Source: Micromonospora matsumotoense (GTDB taxonomy: Bacteria > Actinomycetota > Actinomycetes > Mycobacteriales > Micromonosporaceae). Taken from it: 64,000 bases of DNA. Below are positions 50,442 to 60,402 of the stretch, piece by piece. A program made the position numbers and the translations under genes. The DNA is taken from the NCBI RefSeq assembly GCF_900091525.1, contig NZ_FMCU01000001.1:1-64000 (forward strand). Direction: 5' to 3'. The notes under the pieces were generated by a model. The model worked only from the letters and a program-made list of their open reading frames with translations. It did no database searches and had not been told where the DNA came from. Every line of letters starts with the position of its first letter. Within the stretch, counting starts at the first letter, position 1.

Positions 50442-52147
50442 GCACACATCACCTTCTCGGAAGCTCGTGCTACGCGCATTGCTTCGCCTTCTACGGCAGG
50501 GTTTCGACAGAAGACAATCAAGATCCCGAGTCTTCGTACAACTGGCAATCAACGCTTGCCGACAATCTCATCAGACCTGCTGGCGGGCAGATAGTCGATA
50601 GCTTCTTCGATGTCGGCGACAGCCGTTCCATCCCGTGGCCACGCCGAGCCGAAGCAGGTCGGCTACTCGCAGCCCTGCGAGACCCCAACCGAGGCTTTGA
50701 CAATGTGGTTATCGGAGAGCCTCATCGCGCCTTCTACGGTAACCAGTACGGCCTTACCATCCCGGTCTTCGCTCATTTCGGCGTGAGACTGTGGGTGCCC
50801 GAGGTGGGCGGCCCGATCGACCCGGACAACGAGGCCCATGACCTGGTCATGTCGGTCTTCGGTGGCATGAGCAAGGGCGAGCGCACGCGCGTGAAGGTAC
50901 GTGTGCGCAGTGCCATGGCAACGCAGGTGCAGATGCAGGGCCGCTACCTCGGTGGGCGCCCACCGTACGGCTACGCCCTGAAAGACCTTGGTCCCCACCC
51001 GAATCCGCAGAAGGCTGCCGACGGTAAACGTCTGCACGGACTGACGCCCGATCCTCAGACCGCCCCCGTTGTGCAGCGCATCTTTCGCGACTTCCTCAAC
51101 GGCAACGGCATCTTCGCCATTGCAGAAGCCCTGTCCGGTGAAGGGATCCTCTCCCCGTCAGCCTATGACCGTGCTCGCAACCCACATCGCGACGGTCAAG
51201 CCTGGGCCAAGAGCGCGGTCCGCGTGATCCTCACGAACGCGCGCTACACCGGCCGCGAGGTCTGGAACAAGCAGCGAACCGACGAAGTGCTCGTGGACGT
51301 AGACGATGTCGCTCTCGGGCACATGCCCGTGATGCGTTGGAATCCACGGGAAAAATGGATCATCTCACAGGAGGTCGTGCACGAGCCGCTTGTGACCGAG
51401 GAGGTCTTCAGCGCCGCTCGCGACCTTCTCGGATCGAGGGCGCACAAACCGGCGGCGCACAAACCACACCGCACGAGACACCCTTACGTCTTCAAGAGCA
51501 TCCTCTATCACTCCACGTGCGACCGGCGGATGCAGGGACAGCACTCCCATGGCGTCGCCTACTACAGGTGCCGATACCCCGCCGAATACGCGCTTGCCAA
51601 CCGCGTCGACCACCCGAAAAACGCGATCATGCGGGAAGATCTTGTCATCGGTCATATCGATGATTGGATCGCCTCAGCGTTCGATCCGTCAAACCGCGAC
51701 CAGACCATCGAACTGCTTGTTCAACAACTCGACACACCCGAGCAAGCGGCACTCCCCAAGCAGCGGCCAGGACGCAGCCTCGGCGCCGAGTTCGACAAGA
51801 AGATCGCTCGGTACAAGCAAGCCCTCGACGAAGGGGCCAGCCCAGCCGTGGTGGCCACCTGGATCGCCGAGGCGGAACAGCAGCGGGACCAGGCGCTCGC
51901 GGCGCACTCACCAGCTTCCAAAGCCAAGCCCGTCGAGGCGATGACCGCTGATCAGATCGCCTCGCTGGTCGCCGAGTTGGGCGATATCGCCGGAGCCCTC
52001 GCCGAAGCTGAGCCTGAGCAGAAGCTCGCCCTGTACCGGGCTCTCCAGCTTCGGCTGACCTACAACGATGAAACACAAACGGTGCACGCCATAGTCGATC
52101 TTGGCGCACACCGTTGGGATTTGGTTCGTGTCCGAGGGGGGACTTGA
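50438..52147 (+). CDS. Large serine recombinase (integrase)
   Basis: 569 residues from ATG 50438. The resolvase domain has FYGRVSTEDNQDP with catalytic Ser23, and the conserved EPHRAFYGNQ. The recombinase domain follows (GRYLGGRPPYGYALKDLGPH, VQRIFRDFLNGNG, WAKSAVRVILTNARYTGREV) with a reduced zinc-ribbon region (YHSTCDRRMQGQHSHGVAYY, with one of the usual Cys replaced), a coiled-coil stretch (KKIARYKQALDEGASPAVVA) and a C-terminal tail. It should insert and excise the island. The last six codons and the stop are inside the 3' end of the tRNA-Leu gene, on the other strand. Confidence 0.9.
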   Translation: MSTHHLLGSSCYAHCFAFYGRVSTEDNQDPESSYNWQSTLADNLIRPAGGQIVDSFFDVGDSRSIPWPRRAEAGRLLAALRDPNRGFDNVVIGEPHRAFYGNQYGLTIPVFAHFGVRLWVPEVGGPIDPDNEAHDLVMSVFGGMSKGERTRVKVRVRSAMATQVQMQGRYLGGRPPYGYALKDLGPHPNPQKAADGKRLHGLTPDPQTAPVVQRIFRDFLNGNGIFAIAEALSGEGILSPSAYDRARNPHRDGQAWAKSAVRVILTNARYTGREVWNKQRTDEVLVDVDDVALGHMPVMRWNPREKWIISQEVVHEPLVTEEVFSAARDLLGSRAHKPAAHKPHRTRHPYVFKSILYHSTCDRRMQGQHSHGVAYYRCRYPAEYALANRVDHPKNAIMREDLVIGHIDDWIASAFDPSNRDQTIELLVQQLDTPEQAALPKQRPGRSLGAEFDKKIARYKQALDEGASPAVVATWIAEAEQQRDQALAAHSPASKAKPVEAMTADQIASLVAELGDIAGALAEAEPEQKLALYRALQLRLTYNDETQTVHAIVDLGAHRWDLVRVRGGT

Positions 52148-52212
52148 ACCCCCACGCCCTATACGGGCACTAGCACCTCAAGCTAGCGCGTCTGCCATTC
52201 CGCCACCCGGAC
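52129..52212 (-). tRNA. tRNA-Leu (anticodon GAG)
   Basis: 84 bases. Acceptor arms GTCCGGG and CTCGGAC pair over seven positions with one G-T wobble, discriminator A. The anticodon arm CTAGC / GCTAG encloses loop TTGAGGT with anticodon GAG. A long variable arm and GGTTCAAGTCCC-type T loop identify a class II leucine tRNA. CCA is not encoded. The last 19 bases (52129-52147) are shared with the recombinase gene, making this the likely attachment site of the island. Confidence 0.95.
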
Positions 52213-52431
52213 TTGCCCGTTCAGCCTACCGTGTCGACTCCGGTGGCTTTCACCCCGGTCAGCCGCCTTGGTGGGCCGCACGGGGCATTACTGTACACGG
52301 CCTGTGTGGATCATGCACATCACCGCCCAGGCCGCCGCCGGGTACTGGATCATCGCAGGTCAGAGGCCCGTTCCGGATGGCTGCACCGGGCGGGTAGCGT
52401 CCGGACCCGGTCAGGCGGCAGCATTGCTTGC

Positions 52432-55398
52432 GTGTCCGCACCCTCACCCCTCGCCGCAGTCCAGCACCGGGCCCTCGCCCTACGTTCCGCCGGTGACCTG
52501 TCGGTGGCCCGCCAGCTGCTCGCCGACACGATCGCCTCGGCACGCCCGGCGTACGGCGAGGACCACCCGGAGATCATGGGCACCGCACACCTGCTCGCGA
52601 GGTTGCACCGGGAGGCCGACGAACCGGCTGCCGCCCGGCGGGTGCTGGAGGAGGCCTACGCCGCCGGCGAGCGGCGGTGGAATCCGGCCGACCCACTGAT
52701 GCTGGCGCTGGCCTTCGACCTGGCCGGGGTCGCCGAAGAGTTGGGCAACCGGCACGAGGCCCGCCGCAACTACACCCGGGTCGCCACTGCGGGGCCTGCC
52801 GTGCTCGGCGAGCAGCATCCCGCCGTACGGGCCGCCCGTCAGTACCTGGGAATCGCCGCGAGCCCTCCTGCCCCTGGGGTCCCGCTTCCGGCGACGCCGA
52901 CGCCGGGACCGGTCGCACCGCCGCCGGGACCGCCCGGGTGTGTCCCTCCGGTGGTTCCCCACCGGGGGCGTGCTCCCACCCCGGCGCCCCGGCCCGGTGC
53001 CGTGCCACCGGCTTCCCGCCCCACCTCCGCGCCACCCACCTCCGTGCCCGGTCCGCCGGCCCCTGGCGGCCCGCCCACCCCCTCCGACCAGCAGGTGCGC
53101 ACGCCGCACCCGGGGCAGGCTCCCGCACCGGTAACCCCCGCACCGACGGCCGAGCCCCGGGTGCCACTACCCCGCCAGATGTACGGCGTGCAGGGCGCTC
53201 ACCGGCCCGCCCCGCCCCGGTCCCATCCGACATCCGTACCGCAGCCCGAGGCACCGGCGTCCTCGCCGCCGCCCCCGGTCGCGGCGTCCCCCGTCGTGCC
53301 CCCCGGGCCGCCGCCGCCCCGACGACACTCGGCGCCACCGGCTCCGTCACCCACGCCGGTCTCGGGTGGTGCGCCGGCCACCTCACCCTGGGCGCCACCG
53401 CACCTCCGGACACCACCCGCCGCCCCACCGCCACCTGTCCTACCCCCACACGCCCCACCACCGGGCCAGCCGTTATCTGCGGCACCGCCGCCCCCCGCTG
53501 CGCCGCACCGCCAGCCGTCGCCGGTCCCACCGGGGCAGCCCGACCCGGCGGCGGCGTTCCCACCCGCACGGCACCCCGCCCAGCCGCCCACGGCACCCCC
53601 CGGCCCGCCCGCCCACCACGGCCAGCCGGTCGTGCTCCCCGCCGGGTCGCCGTCCAGCCCTGGCCGGCCGACCACGCTCCCCGCCGGCCCGCCCATCCGG
53701 CACGGCCAGCCGACCGTGCTCCCGCCCGCCCCACCCGGTGGGCACACCGACGTCGCCGGTCCGGGACGCCCTGCGGCCACGCCGGCCGCCCCGGCGGGGT
53801 CCTCCGTCGGGGCGGCCGGCACACCGTCGCGACCGACCGGCACACCGGAACAGATGGCCGAGTCCACCCGACTCCCCGCACCCCGCACCTCCCCGGAGGA
53901 CGCCAGTGCGCCCGCCGCCAACCGTGGGCAGGGTGACCCCACCCCGGCAGGCATCGCCCCGCCGGGGCCGGTGACCGACCCGACCACCGCGCGCGCGGCG
54001 TCGAGCGGCACGCCGGACGCCCCGTCCGCACCGCCCCGTGCCGGGGCCCTGCCGGCACCGGGCTGGGACCGACCGACGGTGCAGGTTCAGCAGCTCGGGC
54101 CCTTGCTGGAGGAGCCGGAGCACGACCCCACCCGGGCCCCGGGAACCGTCGCACCGGACCACCAGCCCTCGCCCGGTGCACCGACCACCGTCGCGTCGGA
54201 CCGCCAGGCCCCGCCCGGCACACCGACCACCGTCGGGTCGGCCACCGAACCCGCTCGGCCGCCGGCACCGACCGCACGCCCGGCGGTAGGAGCTCCGCCG
54301 GCAGCACCAGCTGCACCGGCACCGGCACCGGCAGCGCGCACGGCACCGCCACCGGAGGCGCCGGCCCCACCACCGGCACCGAGCCCGCCGGTCCCGGCAC
54401 CGCACGCAGGGCCGGCACCGCACGCAGGGCCGGTATCGCCGCCACCGACACCATCGGCCGACGCGGCAGCGCCGACGCCGGTGGCCACCCCGGCACCGGT
54501 ACCAGCACCGATGAGCGCTCCGCCGGAGCCGGCCGGTGCGCCGTCCGGGCCACCGGACCCGGCGTACCCGGTCGATGGTCCGTCCGTGGTGGCCCCGCCC
54601 GACCCGGCGGGGTCCCGACCGCCACGGCGTCCGCCGGACGATTTCCCGCCGCCGTTGGACACCGGCGCCTGGGGCGCGAGCGTCCCCGCGTGGCCCGCCG
54701 AAAACCGCGAGGGTCTCGGCGGCGGGTACCCCGCCGCCGACGCCCCGCCGACGCGGAGCGGAGCGGAACCGGACCCGTCACGCACCGTCCTGCCGGCACC
54801 GGAAGCGGGAGCAGGATCAGCGCCGGCACCGGGAGCAGGAGGACAGGGTTCCGGGTCGCTGCCGGGGCCGGACGGGGGGCCCACCGCAGACATGGGCGTA
54901 CCGCCGTCGGTGCCGGGGACCGGATATCCCGAGCTGACGCCGTCGTACCCGGTGCGGGACGCGAAGCCGCGCGGACGGGGCCGGACGGTGGCCGTGGTGG
55001 CGGGGGTGGTGGTGCTGCTGGCCGCCGGAGGCACGATCGGGGCGGTGACCCTGGACCGGAACGCGGACGGGCCGACCCGGTCGACCGACACCGCGCCCCG
55101 GCAGACGGCGGGCCCCGCCCCCGGTGACCTGAAGTTGCGCGACGACGCCGCCACCATCACGGTCACCTGGTCCGATCCGAGCGACGGGTCGGTGCCGTTC
55201 ATGGTCGCGGGTGGACGGACCGGGCGGGCGCTCGGGGTGATGGCCACCGTCGACCCCGGACAGACCAGTTTCACGGTCAACGGCCTGAACGCCGAGGTGG
55301 ACTACTGCTTCACCGTGCTGGCGGTCTACTCGACGGACGCGTTCGCCACCTCCGGCCAGGTCTGCACCGACCGGGTCAGGCCGTCGCCGAGCGGCTGA
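52432..55398 (+). CDS. TPR / proline-rich / Fn3-type membrane protein
   Basis: 988 residues from GTG 52432; the frame is open back to 52213 but that part overlaps the tRNA promoter region and is Arg/His-rich. Residues about 5-135 are TPR-like helical repeats (ALALRSAGDLSVARQLLADT, DLAGVAEELGNRHEARRNYT). An extremely Pro/Ala-rich region of about 600 residues follows. A transmembrane helix near residue 855 (TVAVVAGVVVLLAAGGTIG) leads to a roughly 100-residue Fn3-like domain (TITVTWSDPSDGSVPFMVAG, VDYCFTVLAVYS) ending with a Cys pair. Tail-out topology with cytoplasmic TPR is expected. It stands at the head of the MoxR/DUF58 region and is a normal chromosomal gene. Confidence 0.75.
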   Translation: MSAPSPLAAVQHRALALRSAGDLSVARQLLADTIASARPAYGEDHPEIMGTAHLLARLHREADEPAAARRVLEEAYAAGERRWNPADPLMLALAFDLAGVAEELGNRHEARRNYTRVATAGPAVLGEQHPAVRAARQYLGIAASPPAPGVPLPATPTPGPVAPPPGPPGCVPPVVPHRGRAPTPAPRPGAVPPASRPTSAPPTSVPGPPAPGGPPTPSDQQVRTPHPGQAPAPVTPAPTAEPRVPLPRQMYGVQGAHRPAPPRSHPTSVPQPEAPASSPPPPVAASPVVPPGPPPPRRHSAPPAPSPTPVSGGAPATSPWAPPHLRTPPAAPPPPVLPPHAPPPGQPLSAAPPPPAAPHRQPSPVPPGQPDPAAAFPPARHPAQPPTAPPGPPAHHGQPVVLPAGSPSSPGRPTTLPAGPPIRHGQPTVLPPAPPGGHTDVAGPGRPAATPAAPAGSSVGAAGTPSRPTGTPEQMAESTRLPAPRTSPEDASAPAANRGQGDPTPAGIAPPGPVTDPTTARAASSGTPDAPSAPPRAGALPAPGWDRPTVQVQQLGPLLEEPEHDPTRAPGTVAPDHQPSPGAPTTVASDRQAPPGTPTTVGSATEPARPPAPTARPAVGAPPAAPAAPAPAPAARTAPPPEAPAPPPAPSPPVPAPHAGPAPHAGPVSPPPTPSADAAAPTPVATPAPVPAPMSAPPEPAGAPSGPPDPAYPVDGPSVVAPPDPAGSRPPRRPPDDFPPPLDTGAWGASVPAWPAENREGLGGGYPAADAPPTRSGAEPDPSRTVLPAPEAGAGSAPAPGAGGQGSGSLPGPDGGPTADMGVPPSVPGTGYPELTPSYPVRDAKPRGRGRTVAVVAGVVVLLAAGGTIGAVTLDRNADGPTRSTDTAPRQTAGPAPGDLKLRDDAATITVTWSDPSDGSVPFMVAGGRTGRALGVMATVDPGQTSFTVNGLNAEVDYCFTVLAVYSTDAFATSGQVCTDRVRPSPSG

Positions 55399-55584
55399 CC
55401 GGGGCCCCGCCCACCTGCGGCGCGACGCCGCGCAGCACCCGTCGAGCCGGGCACGCTGGGTGTCCGCAGTGGAACGGTACGGGTTTCCTCGTCCCGGAGT
55501 GGCCCATATGATGTCCCACGGTTCAGGGGAGGCGGCCGGACACCCGGCACGCCGCCCGGGCCACCGGACGGAGGGCAGCCCGCT

Positions 55585-58209
55585 GTGGCCAGCATCGACG
55601 ACGCCGCGAGCGTCGACGCCGGCACGTCCCGCCGACGCTCCCGGTTACGCGGCGGGCTGGTCACGGTCGGTACGGTGGCCGCGTTGGTGGCGGCGTTGGG
55701 GCTCACCCTGCTCGGCCGGGGCGCCGCCGAGGATGCGTTGGCCAGCTTCGACGCCAGCAGTTGGTTGTGGAGCAGCGCCCGGGGCGAGCTGGCCCGGGTC
55801 AACGGGATCACCGCCCGGGTGGACACCCGCAAGGAGGTCCCCGGGGCCCGGCAGCATCCGGTGCAGGTCACCCAGACCGACCGGCTGCTGATCCTGCGCG
55901 ACCTGGAGAGCGGTCAGGTCAGCGCGCTCGACCTGGCCACCCTCCAGATCACCGCGACCACCCCCACCACGCCGGGCCTCGGGGTCAACGTGGTGCTGCA
56001 CGACGATGCCGCGTTCGTGGTGGACGCGGTGCGGGGGGTGGTACGCCAACTCGACCCCCGTTCGCTGGTGCCGGTGGGTGATCCGGTGCTCTTTCCGCCC
56101 GGCATCACGGCCGGTGCGTTCGACGGTCGGGGCCGGCTGTGGATCGCGGTGCCGACGGAGGGCACCGTCTCGGCGGTCACCGCCGCCGCGCTGCCGTCCG
56201 GGCCGGTGTCGGGGGCGGCCGATGGTCGGGGTCCGCAGCGGGTGGAGACCCATCCGGTGGCCGAGCCGCACCACGAGTTGACCCTGTCCACGCTGGACGA
56301 CGGGGTGGCGGTGCTGGATCGGACCACCGGCACGTTGGTGACGGTCCGGGCCGGGCAGACCCGGCGTACCGTGCTCGGGGCCGCCGCGGGTGGCGCGTTG
56401 CCGGCGCGGACCAGCGGCCCGGTGGTGCCGGTGACGATCGGCGGCGACCGGCAGGTGCTCGCGGTCGGTGACGGCCGGGTGGTCACCCGGTTCGTCGTGC
56501 CGGGCAGCGGTGACCGGGTCGGGCCGGCCGTCGCCTGGGCCGGCCGGTTCTACTGCGCCGACGGGGTCACCGGCACGGTCTACGCCTTCGACGGCGGCGG
56601 GCGGTTGGTGGAGACCATCCGCCCCGGCCGGGCCGCCGGCCCGTGGGAGCTGGAGGTGCGGGAGAACCACCTGTTCATCAACGCCCCGGGGTCGGCCACC
56701 GCCCGGGTGGTCGACGACACGCACCGGGTGCGCACCGTCGACAAGTACGCCAACGACGTGCTGGGTGGGGACCCCCCGCCGGACCCGCCACCGCCGCCTC
56801 CGCCGCCGAAGCCCCGGGTGGGCAAGCCCGGTGCGCCCCGGCAGGTCACCGCCACCGCCGGTGACGCGCGGGCCCGGGTCGCCTGGCAACCGGCCGCCGC
56901 GAACGGCACGGCCGTCCTGCGGTACGTGGTGGAGGGCGCCGGTCAACGTCACGAGGTGGGGGCGAACCAGCGGGCCGTGGAGATCACCGAGCTGAACAAC
57001 GGTGCGACGTACACGTTCTCGGTGCACGCGGTGAACGCGAAGGGCGACGGCCCGGCCCGGCGCAGCAACCCGGTGACCCCGACCTCGGCGGTGCCCGACC
57101 CGCCGACCGAGGTCACCGCGCTGGCCCGCGCCGACGGCACCGTGCTGGTGCGGTGGCCGGCCGCCGACGGGCAGGGCAACCGCATCGCCCGGTACGTGGT
57201 CACCGCGACCTCGGCCGGCGCGAACGCCCCGGTCGGCGAGTCGCGCCGCACGGAACTGGTGGTGCCGGCCGGCGAGTTGACGTACGGCACGCAGTACGCG
57301 TTCACGGTGACCTCGGTCAACGACCGGGGTGCCGCCTCGGCGGCCTCCCCGGTCAGTGCCACGGTGGTGCCGTTCGCCGCTCCGGGGCAGCCGGTGGACC
57401 TGCGGGCGGTCACGGTGGCCGACCGGCCGGGCACGATCGCGATGCAGTGGTCACCGGCGGCGGCGAACGGCCGACCGGTGAGCCGCTACCGGGTCGACGT
57501 GGGCGGGCGGACCAGCGAGGTGACCGACACCGCCACGACGGTCAGCGGGCTGGACGACGGGCAGAACGTGCTGGTCCGGGTGAAGGCGGTCAACGAGGCC
57601 GGCCCGGGGCCGGAGGCCTCGGTGACCGCGCGGACGGTGGCGGTGCCCCGGGTGACGGTGACCGGTTCGTCGGCGGAGGCGACGTCGGTGACGGTGACGT
57701 TCACCGTGGACGCCGGTGGCGGGAAGCCGACCTGCACCGCCGCCACCGGGGGGAGGACCGCGACGGGCAGCTGCGCCAGCCTGCGGGTGACCGGCCTGTC
57801 CCCGGGCACGGCGTACACGGTGACCGTGACGGCCAGCAACGCCGCCGGCCAGGGCACGGCCACCCGGGCGCAGGGCACCGACCCGCTGTACGGGGTGGCG
57901 ACCTGCGTCAACGGGCCGGACGGCGACCAGCGCACCTACTGCAACTCCGACGTGGACGGTCGCAACGGCAACGAGGTCTTCGCGGTGCCCCGGCAGGATG
58001 ACGACGAACAGGTCGGCTGGGCGAGGCCGGGCACCCGGCTGCGGACGTACTGTCGACGGCAGGGCGAGAACGTCGACTCCTGGATCTACAACAACCAGAA
58101 GCAAAGCACCTGGTGGGTCCGGGTCGACTACCAGGGCCGCAACTACATCCCCTGGGCCTGGCTCAACCTGGCCGGCGGTGACGACATCGCCGTGCTGCCC
58201 ACCTGTTGA
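55585..58209 (+). CDS. Beta-propeller-like / triple Fn3 membrane protein
   Basis: 874 residues from GTG 55585 behind GGAGGG. A transmembrane helix at about 25-45 (GLVTVGTVAALVAALGLTLL) is followed by a 340-residue region with repeated short beta units (DRLLILRDLESGQVSALDLA, LWIAVPTEGTVSAV), reminiscent of a six-bladed propeller. After a Pro linker come three to four Fn3 domains (about 410-770), for example PGAPRQVTATAGDARARVAW, and a final Cys-containing domain with ENVDSWIYNNQKQSTWW. It is probably surface-exposed on the outside of the membrane and co-expressed with the MoxR gene, 35 bases or less downstream. Confidence 0.75.
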   Translation: MASIDDAASVDAGTSRRRSRLRGGLVTVGTVAALVAALGLTLLGRGAAEDALASFDASSWLWSSARGELARVNGITARVDTRKEVPGARQHPVQVTQTDRLLILRDLESGQVSALDLATLQITATTPTTPGLGVNVVLHDDAAFVVDAVRGVVRQLDPRSLVPVGDPVLFPPGITAGAFDGRGRLWIAVPTEGTVSAVTAAALPSGPVSGAADGRGPQRVETHPVAEPHHELTLSTLDDGVAVLDRTTGTLVTVRAGQTRRTVLGAAAGGALPARTSGPVVPVTIGGDRQVLAVGDGRVVTRFVVPGSGDRVGPAVAWAGRFYCADGVTGTVYAFDGGGRLVETIRPGRAAGPWELEVRENHLFINAPGSATARVVDDTHRVRTVDKYANDVLGGDPPPDPPPPPPPPKPRVGKPGAPRQVTATAGDARARVAWQPAAANGTAVLRYVVEGAGQRHEVGANQRAVEITELNNGATYTFSVHAVNAKGDGPARRSNPVTPTSAVPDPPTEVTALARADGTVLVRWPAADGQGNRIARYVVTATSAGANAPVGESRRTELVVPAGELTYGTQYAFTVTSVNDRGAASAASPVSATVVPFAAPGQPVDLRAVTVADRPGTIAMQWSPAAANGRPVSRYRVDVGGRTSEVTDTATTVSGLDDGQNVLVRVKAVNEAGPGPEASVTARTVAVPRVTVTGSSAEATSVTVTFTVDAGGGKPTCTAATGGRTATGSCASLRVTGLSPGTAYTVTVTASNAAGQGTATRAQGTDPLYGVATCVNGPDGDQRTYCNSDVDGRNGNEVFAVPRQDDDEQVGWARPGTRLRTYCRRQGENVDSWIYNNQKQSTWWVRVDYQGRNYIPWAWLNLAGGDDIAVLPTC

Positions 58210-58244
58210 CCCGCGCCGCCGCAGCCGAGGAGCATCCCGCCGTC

Positions 58245-59243
58245 GTGAACGACACCCCCGCACCGCTCAGCCAGCCGGAGGTCCAGGGTTTCGCCGCCCT
58301 GGCCGCCCGGCTGGCGGAGAACGTCAACGCGGTCGTGCTGGGCAAGCCGGAGGTGGTGCGGTTGGCGTTGACCGCCCTGCTCGCCCAGGGGCACGTGCTG
58401 CTGGAGGACGTGCCCGGGGTGGGCAAGACCACCCTGGCCCGGGCGGTGGCGGCGACCGTGCAGGGCCAGTGGCGGCGCATCCAGTTCACCCCGGACCTGC
58501 TGCCCTCGGACGTCTCCGGGGTGACGATCTTCAACCAGGCCACCCGGGGTTTCGAGTTCCACCCGGGGCCGGTGTTCGCCAACATCGTCATCGCCGACGA
58601 GATCAACCGGGCCTCGCCCAAGACCCAGTCGGCGCTGCTGGAGGTGATGGAGGAACGGACGGTCACGGTGGACGGTGTCCGGCACCCGGTGCCGCAGCCG
58701 TTCCTGGTGGTCGCCACCCAGAACCCGGTGGAGATGGACGGCACGTACCGGCTGCCCGAGGCCCAGCTGGACCGGTTCCTGGTGAAGCTGTCGGTGGGCT
58801 ACCCGGACGAGGCGGTCGAGGTGGAGGTGCTGCGCGGGGCGACGGTCCGCTCCCCCGACTCGCTGCAACCGGTCACCGACACGGCCACCGTCGGGGAGAT
58901 GGTCCGGATGGCCCGCCGGGTGCACATCGCCGAACCGCTCTACGGGTACGCCGTCCGGCTGGCCACGGCCACCCGCCAGCACCCGCAGGTACGGGTGGGG
59001 GTCAGCCCCCGTGGGGTGATCGCGTTGACCCGGGCGGCCTGCGCGTACGCGCTGATCGACGGCCGGGGGTGGATCATGCCGGAGGATCTGAAGGCGCTCG
59101 TCGAGCCGGTCTTCGCCCACCGGCTGCTGCTCACCGCCGACGCGCAGGTGCGCGGGGTGACCGCCGCCGAGGTGCTGCGTCAGGCGGTGGCGTCGGTGCC
59201 GGTGCCGCTGCCGTCGGGCCAGTCGACCCCGTCGCACGGCTGA
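58245..59243 (+). CDS. MoxR-family AAA+ ATPase
   Basis: 332 residues from GTG 58245, with GAGGAG 12 bases upstream; TTG 58206, overlapping the previous stop, is an alternative. Canonical MoxR features: Walker A DVPGVGKTTLARA, RIQFTPDLLPSDVSGV, Walker B IVIADEINRASPKTQSALLE, VATQNPVEMDGTYRLPEAQL and the arginine-finger region DRFLVKLSVGYPD. MoxR ATPases act as chaperones together with DUF58 proteins, whose gene follows after ten bases. Confidence 0.9.
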   Translation: MNDTPAPLSQPEVQGFAALAARLAENVNAVVLGKPEVVRLALTALLAQGHVLLEDVPGVGKTTLARAVAATVQGQWRRIQFTPDLLPSDVSGVTIFNQATRGFEFHPGPVFANIVIADEINRASPKTQSALLEVMEERTVTVDGVRHPVPQPFLVVATQNPVEMDGTYRLPEAQLDRFLVKLSVGYPDEAVEVEVLRGATVRSPDSLQPVTDTATVGEMVRMARRVHIAEPLYGYAVRLATATRQHPQVRVGVSPRGVIALTRAACAYALIDGRGWIMPEDLKALVEPVFAHRLLLTADAQVRGVTAAEVLRQAVASVPVPLPSGQSTPSHG

Positions 59244-59253
59244 CCGGGCCGGG

Positions 59254-60402
59254 ATGGGGTTCACCACCCGGGGCACCGGGCTGCTCGTCGCCGCGACCGC
59301 GTTGCTCGGCACGGGGTGGCGGTTCGGCTATCCGGAGCTGACCGTGTTGGGGGCGGCGGGCGCGGTGGCGGTCGGGCAGGCGGTGCTGGGCGCGGCCCGA
59401 CGCCCCCGGCTGGTGGTGGACCGGGTGGCCGATCCGGACCGGGTGGCGGTGGGCGAGCCGGCCCGGATGACGCTGACGGTGCGCAACACCGGCCGGCTGC
59501 GGGTGACCAGCCTGCTGGCCGAGGACCGCTGCGCGGGCCGCCCGGTGCCGGTGCCGTTGCTGCGGTTGCGCCCCGGCCGGGACACCACCCTCGGGTACGA
59601 CGTGCCGACCCGTCGACGCGGGGTGCTGCCGGTGGGGCCGTTGCGGGTGACCCGCCGCGACCCGCTGGGCCTGTGCGCGGCGACCCGCGCGTACGGGCCG
59701 GCGACGGTGATCCGGGTGCATCCCCGGGTGCACCCGTTGGTGGCGGTGCCGACCGGCGCGGGACGCAGCCTGGACGGCCGGGTGGACGGGGTGCCGCACG
59801 GGTCGATCACCTTCGACTCGTTGCGCGAGTACGTGGTGGGCGACGAGTTGCGCCGGGTGCACTGGCGGACCAGCGCCCGGGTGGGTGAGCTGATGGTGCG
59901 GGAGAACGTGGACACCTCGCTGCCCCGGATCGTGGTGCTGTTGGACAACCGGTCGACCGCCCACCCGGACCGGGTCGGCGGGGTGGCCGCGTCGTTCGAG
60001 GCGGCGTGCGAGGCGGCGGCCTCGCTGGTGGTGGCCGCGTTCCGCCAGGACCTGCCGGTGGTGTTGGTGCTGGTCGACCCGGCTGACGACCGGGCCACCG
60101 ACCCGCCGCTGGACCGGCTGGCCGCGGTGACCCTGACCGGCGACGACCCCGGCGGGGTGCTGGGCGCGACGCTGACCGGGCTGCGCGGGGACCGGCCCGG
60201 CGACACGCTGGTCTTCCTCACCGGCCCCGGTGGCCGCGACGACGTGGGGCGGGTGGGCGCGCTGCGCGGGGCGTACCCGTCGGTGCTGGTGGGGGTGCTG
60301 GGGGCGGCCGGGCCGACGCCGACGGCGGCCGGGCCGGTGGTGCTCGACGCGGTCGACGGCGCGACGTTCGCCGCCGCGTGGGACGCGGTCCGCCGATGGT
60401 GA
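59254..60402 (+). CDS. DUF58 protein
   Basis: 382 residues from ATG 59254. An N-terminal membrane part (LLVAATALLGTGWRFGYPEL, VLGAAGAVAVGQAVLGAA) is followed by a beta region (MTLTVRNTGRLRVTSLLAED) and the DUF58 signature SLREYVVGDELRRVHWRTSA near residue 190, with a von Willebrand A-like end (RIVVLLDNR, LVFLTGPGG). It is the usual partner of MoxR. The stop overlaps the ATG of the transglutaminase-like gene by a few bases. Confidence 0.9.
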   Translation: MGFTTRGTGLLVAATALLGTGWRFGYPELTVLGAAGAVAVGQAVLGAARRPRLVVDRVADPDRVAVGEPARMTLTVRNTGRLRVTSLLAEDRCAGRPVPVPLLRLRPGRDTTLGYDVPTRRRGVLPVGPLRVTRRDPLGLCAATRAYGPATVIRVHPRVHPLVAVPTGAGRSLDGRVDGVPHGSITFDSLREYVVGDELRRVHWRTSARVGELMVRENVDTSLPRIVVLLDNRSTAHPDRVGGVAASFEAACEAAASLVVAAFRQDLPVVLVLVDPADDRATDPPLDRLAAVTLTGDDPGGVLGATLTGLRGDRPGDTLVFLTGPGGRDDVGRVGALRGAYPSVLVGVLGAAGPTPTAAGPVVLDAVDGATFAAAWDAVRRW

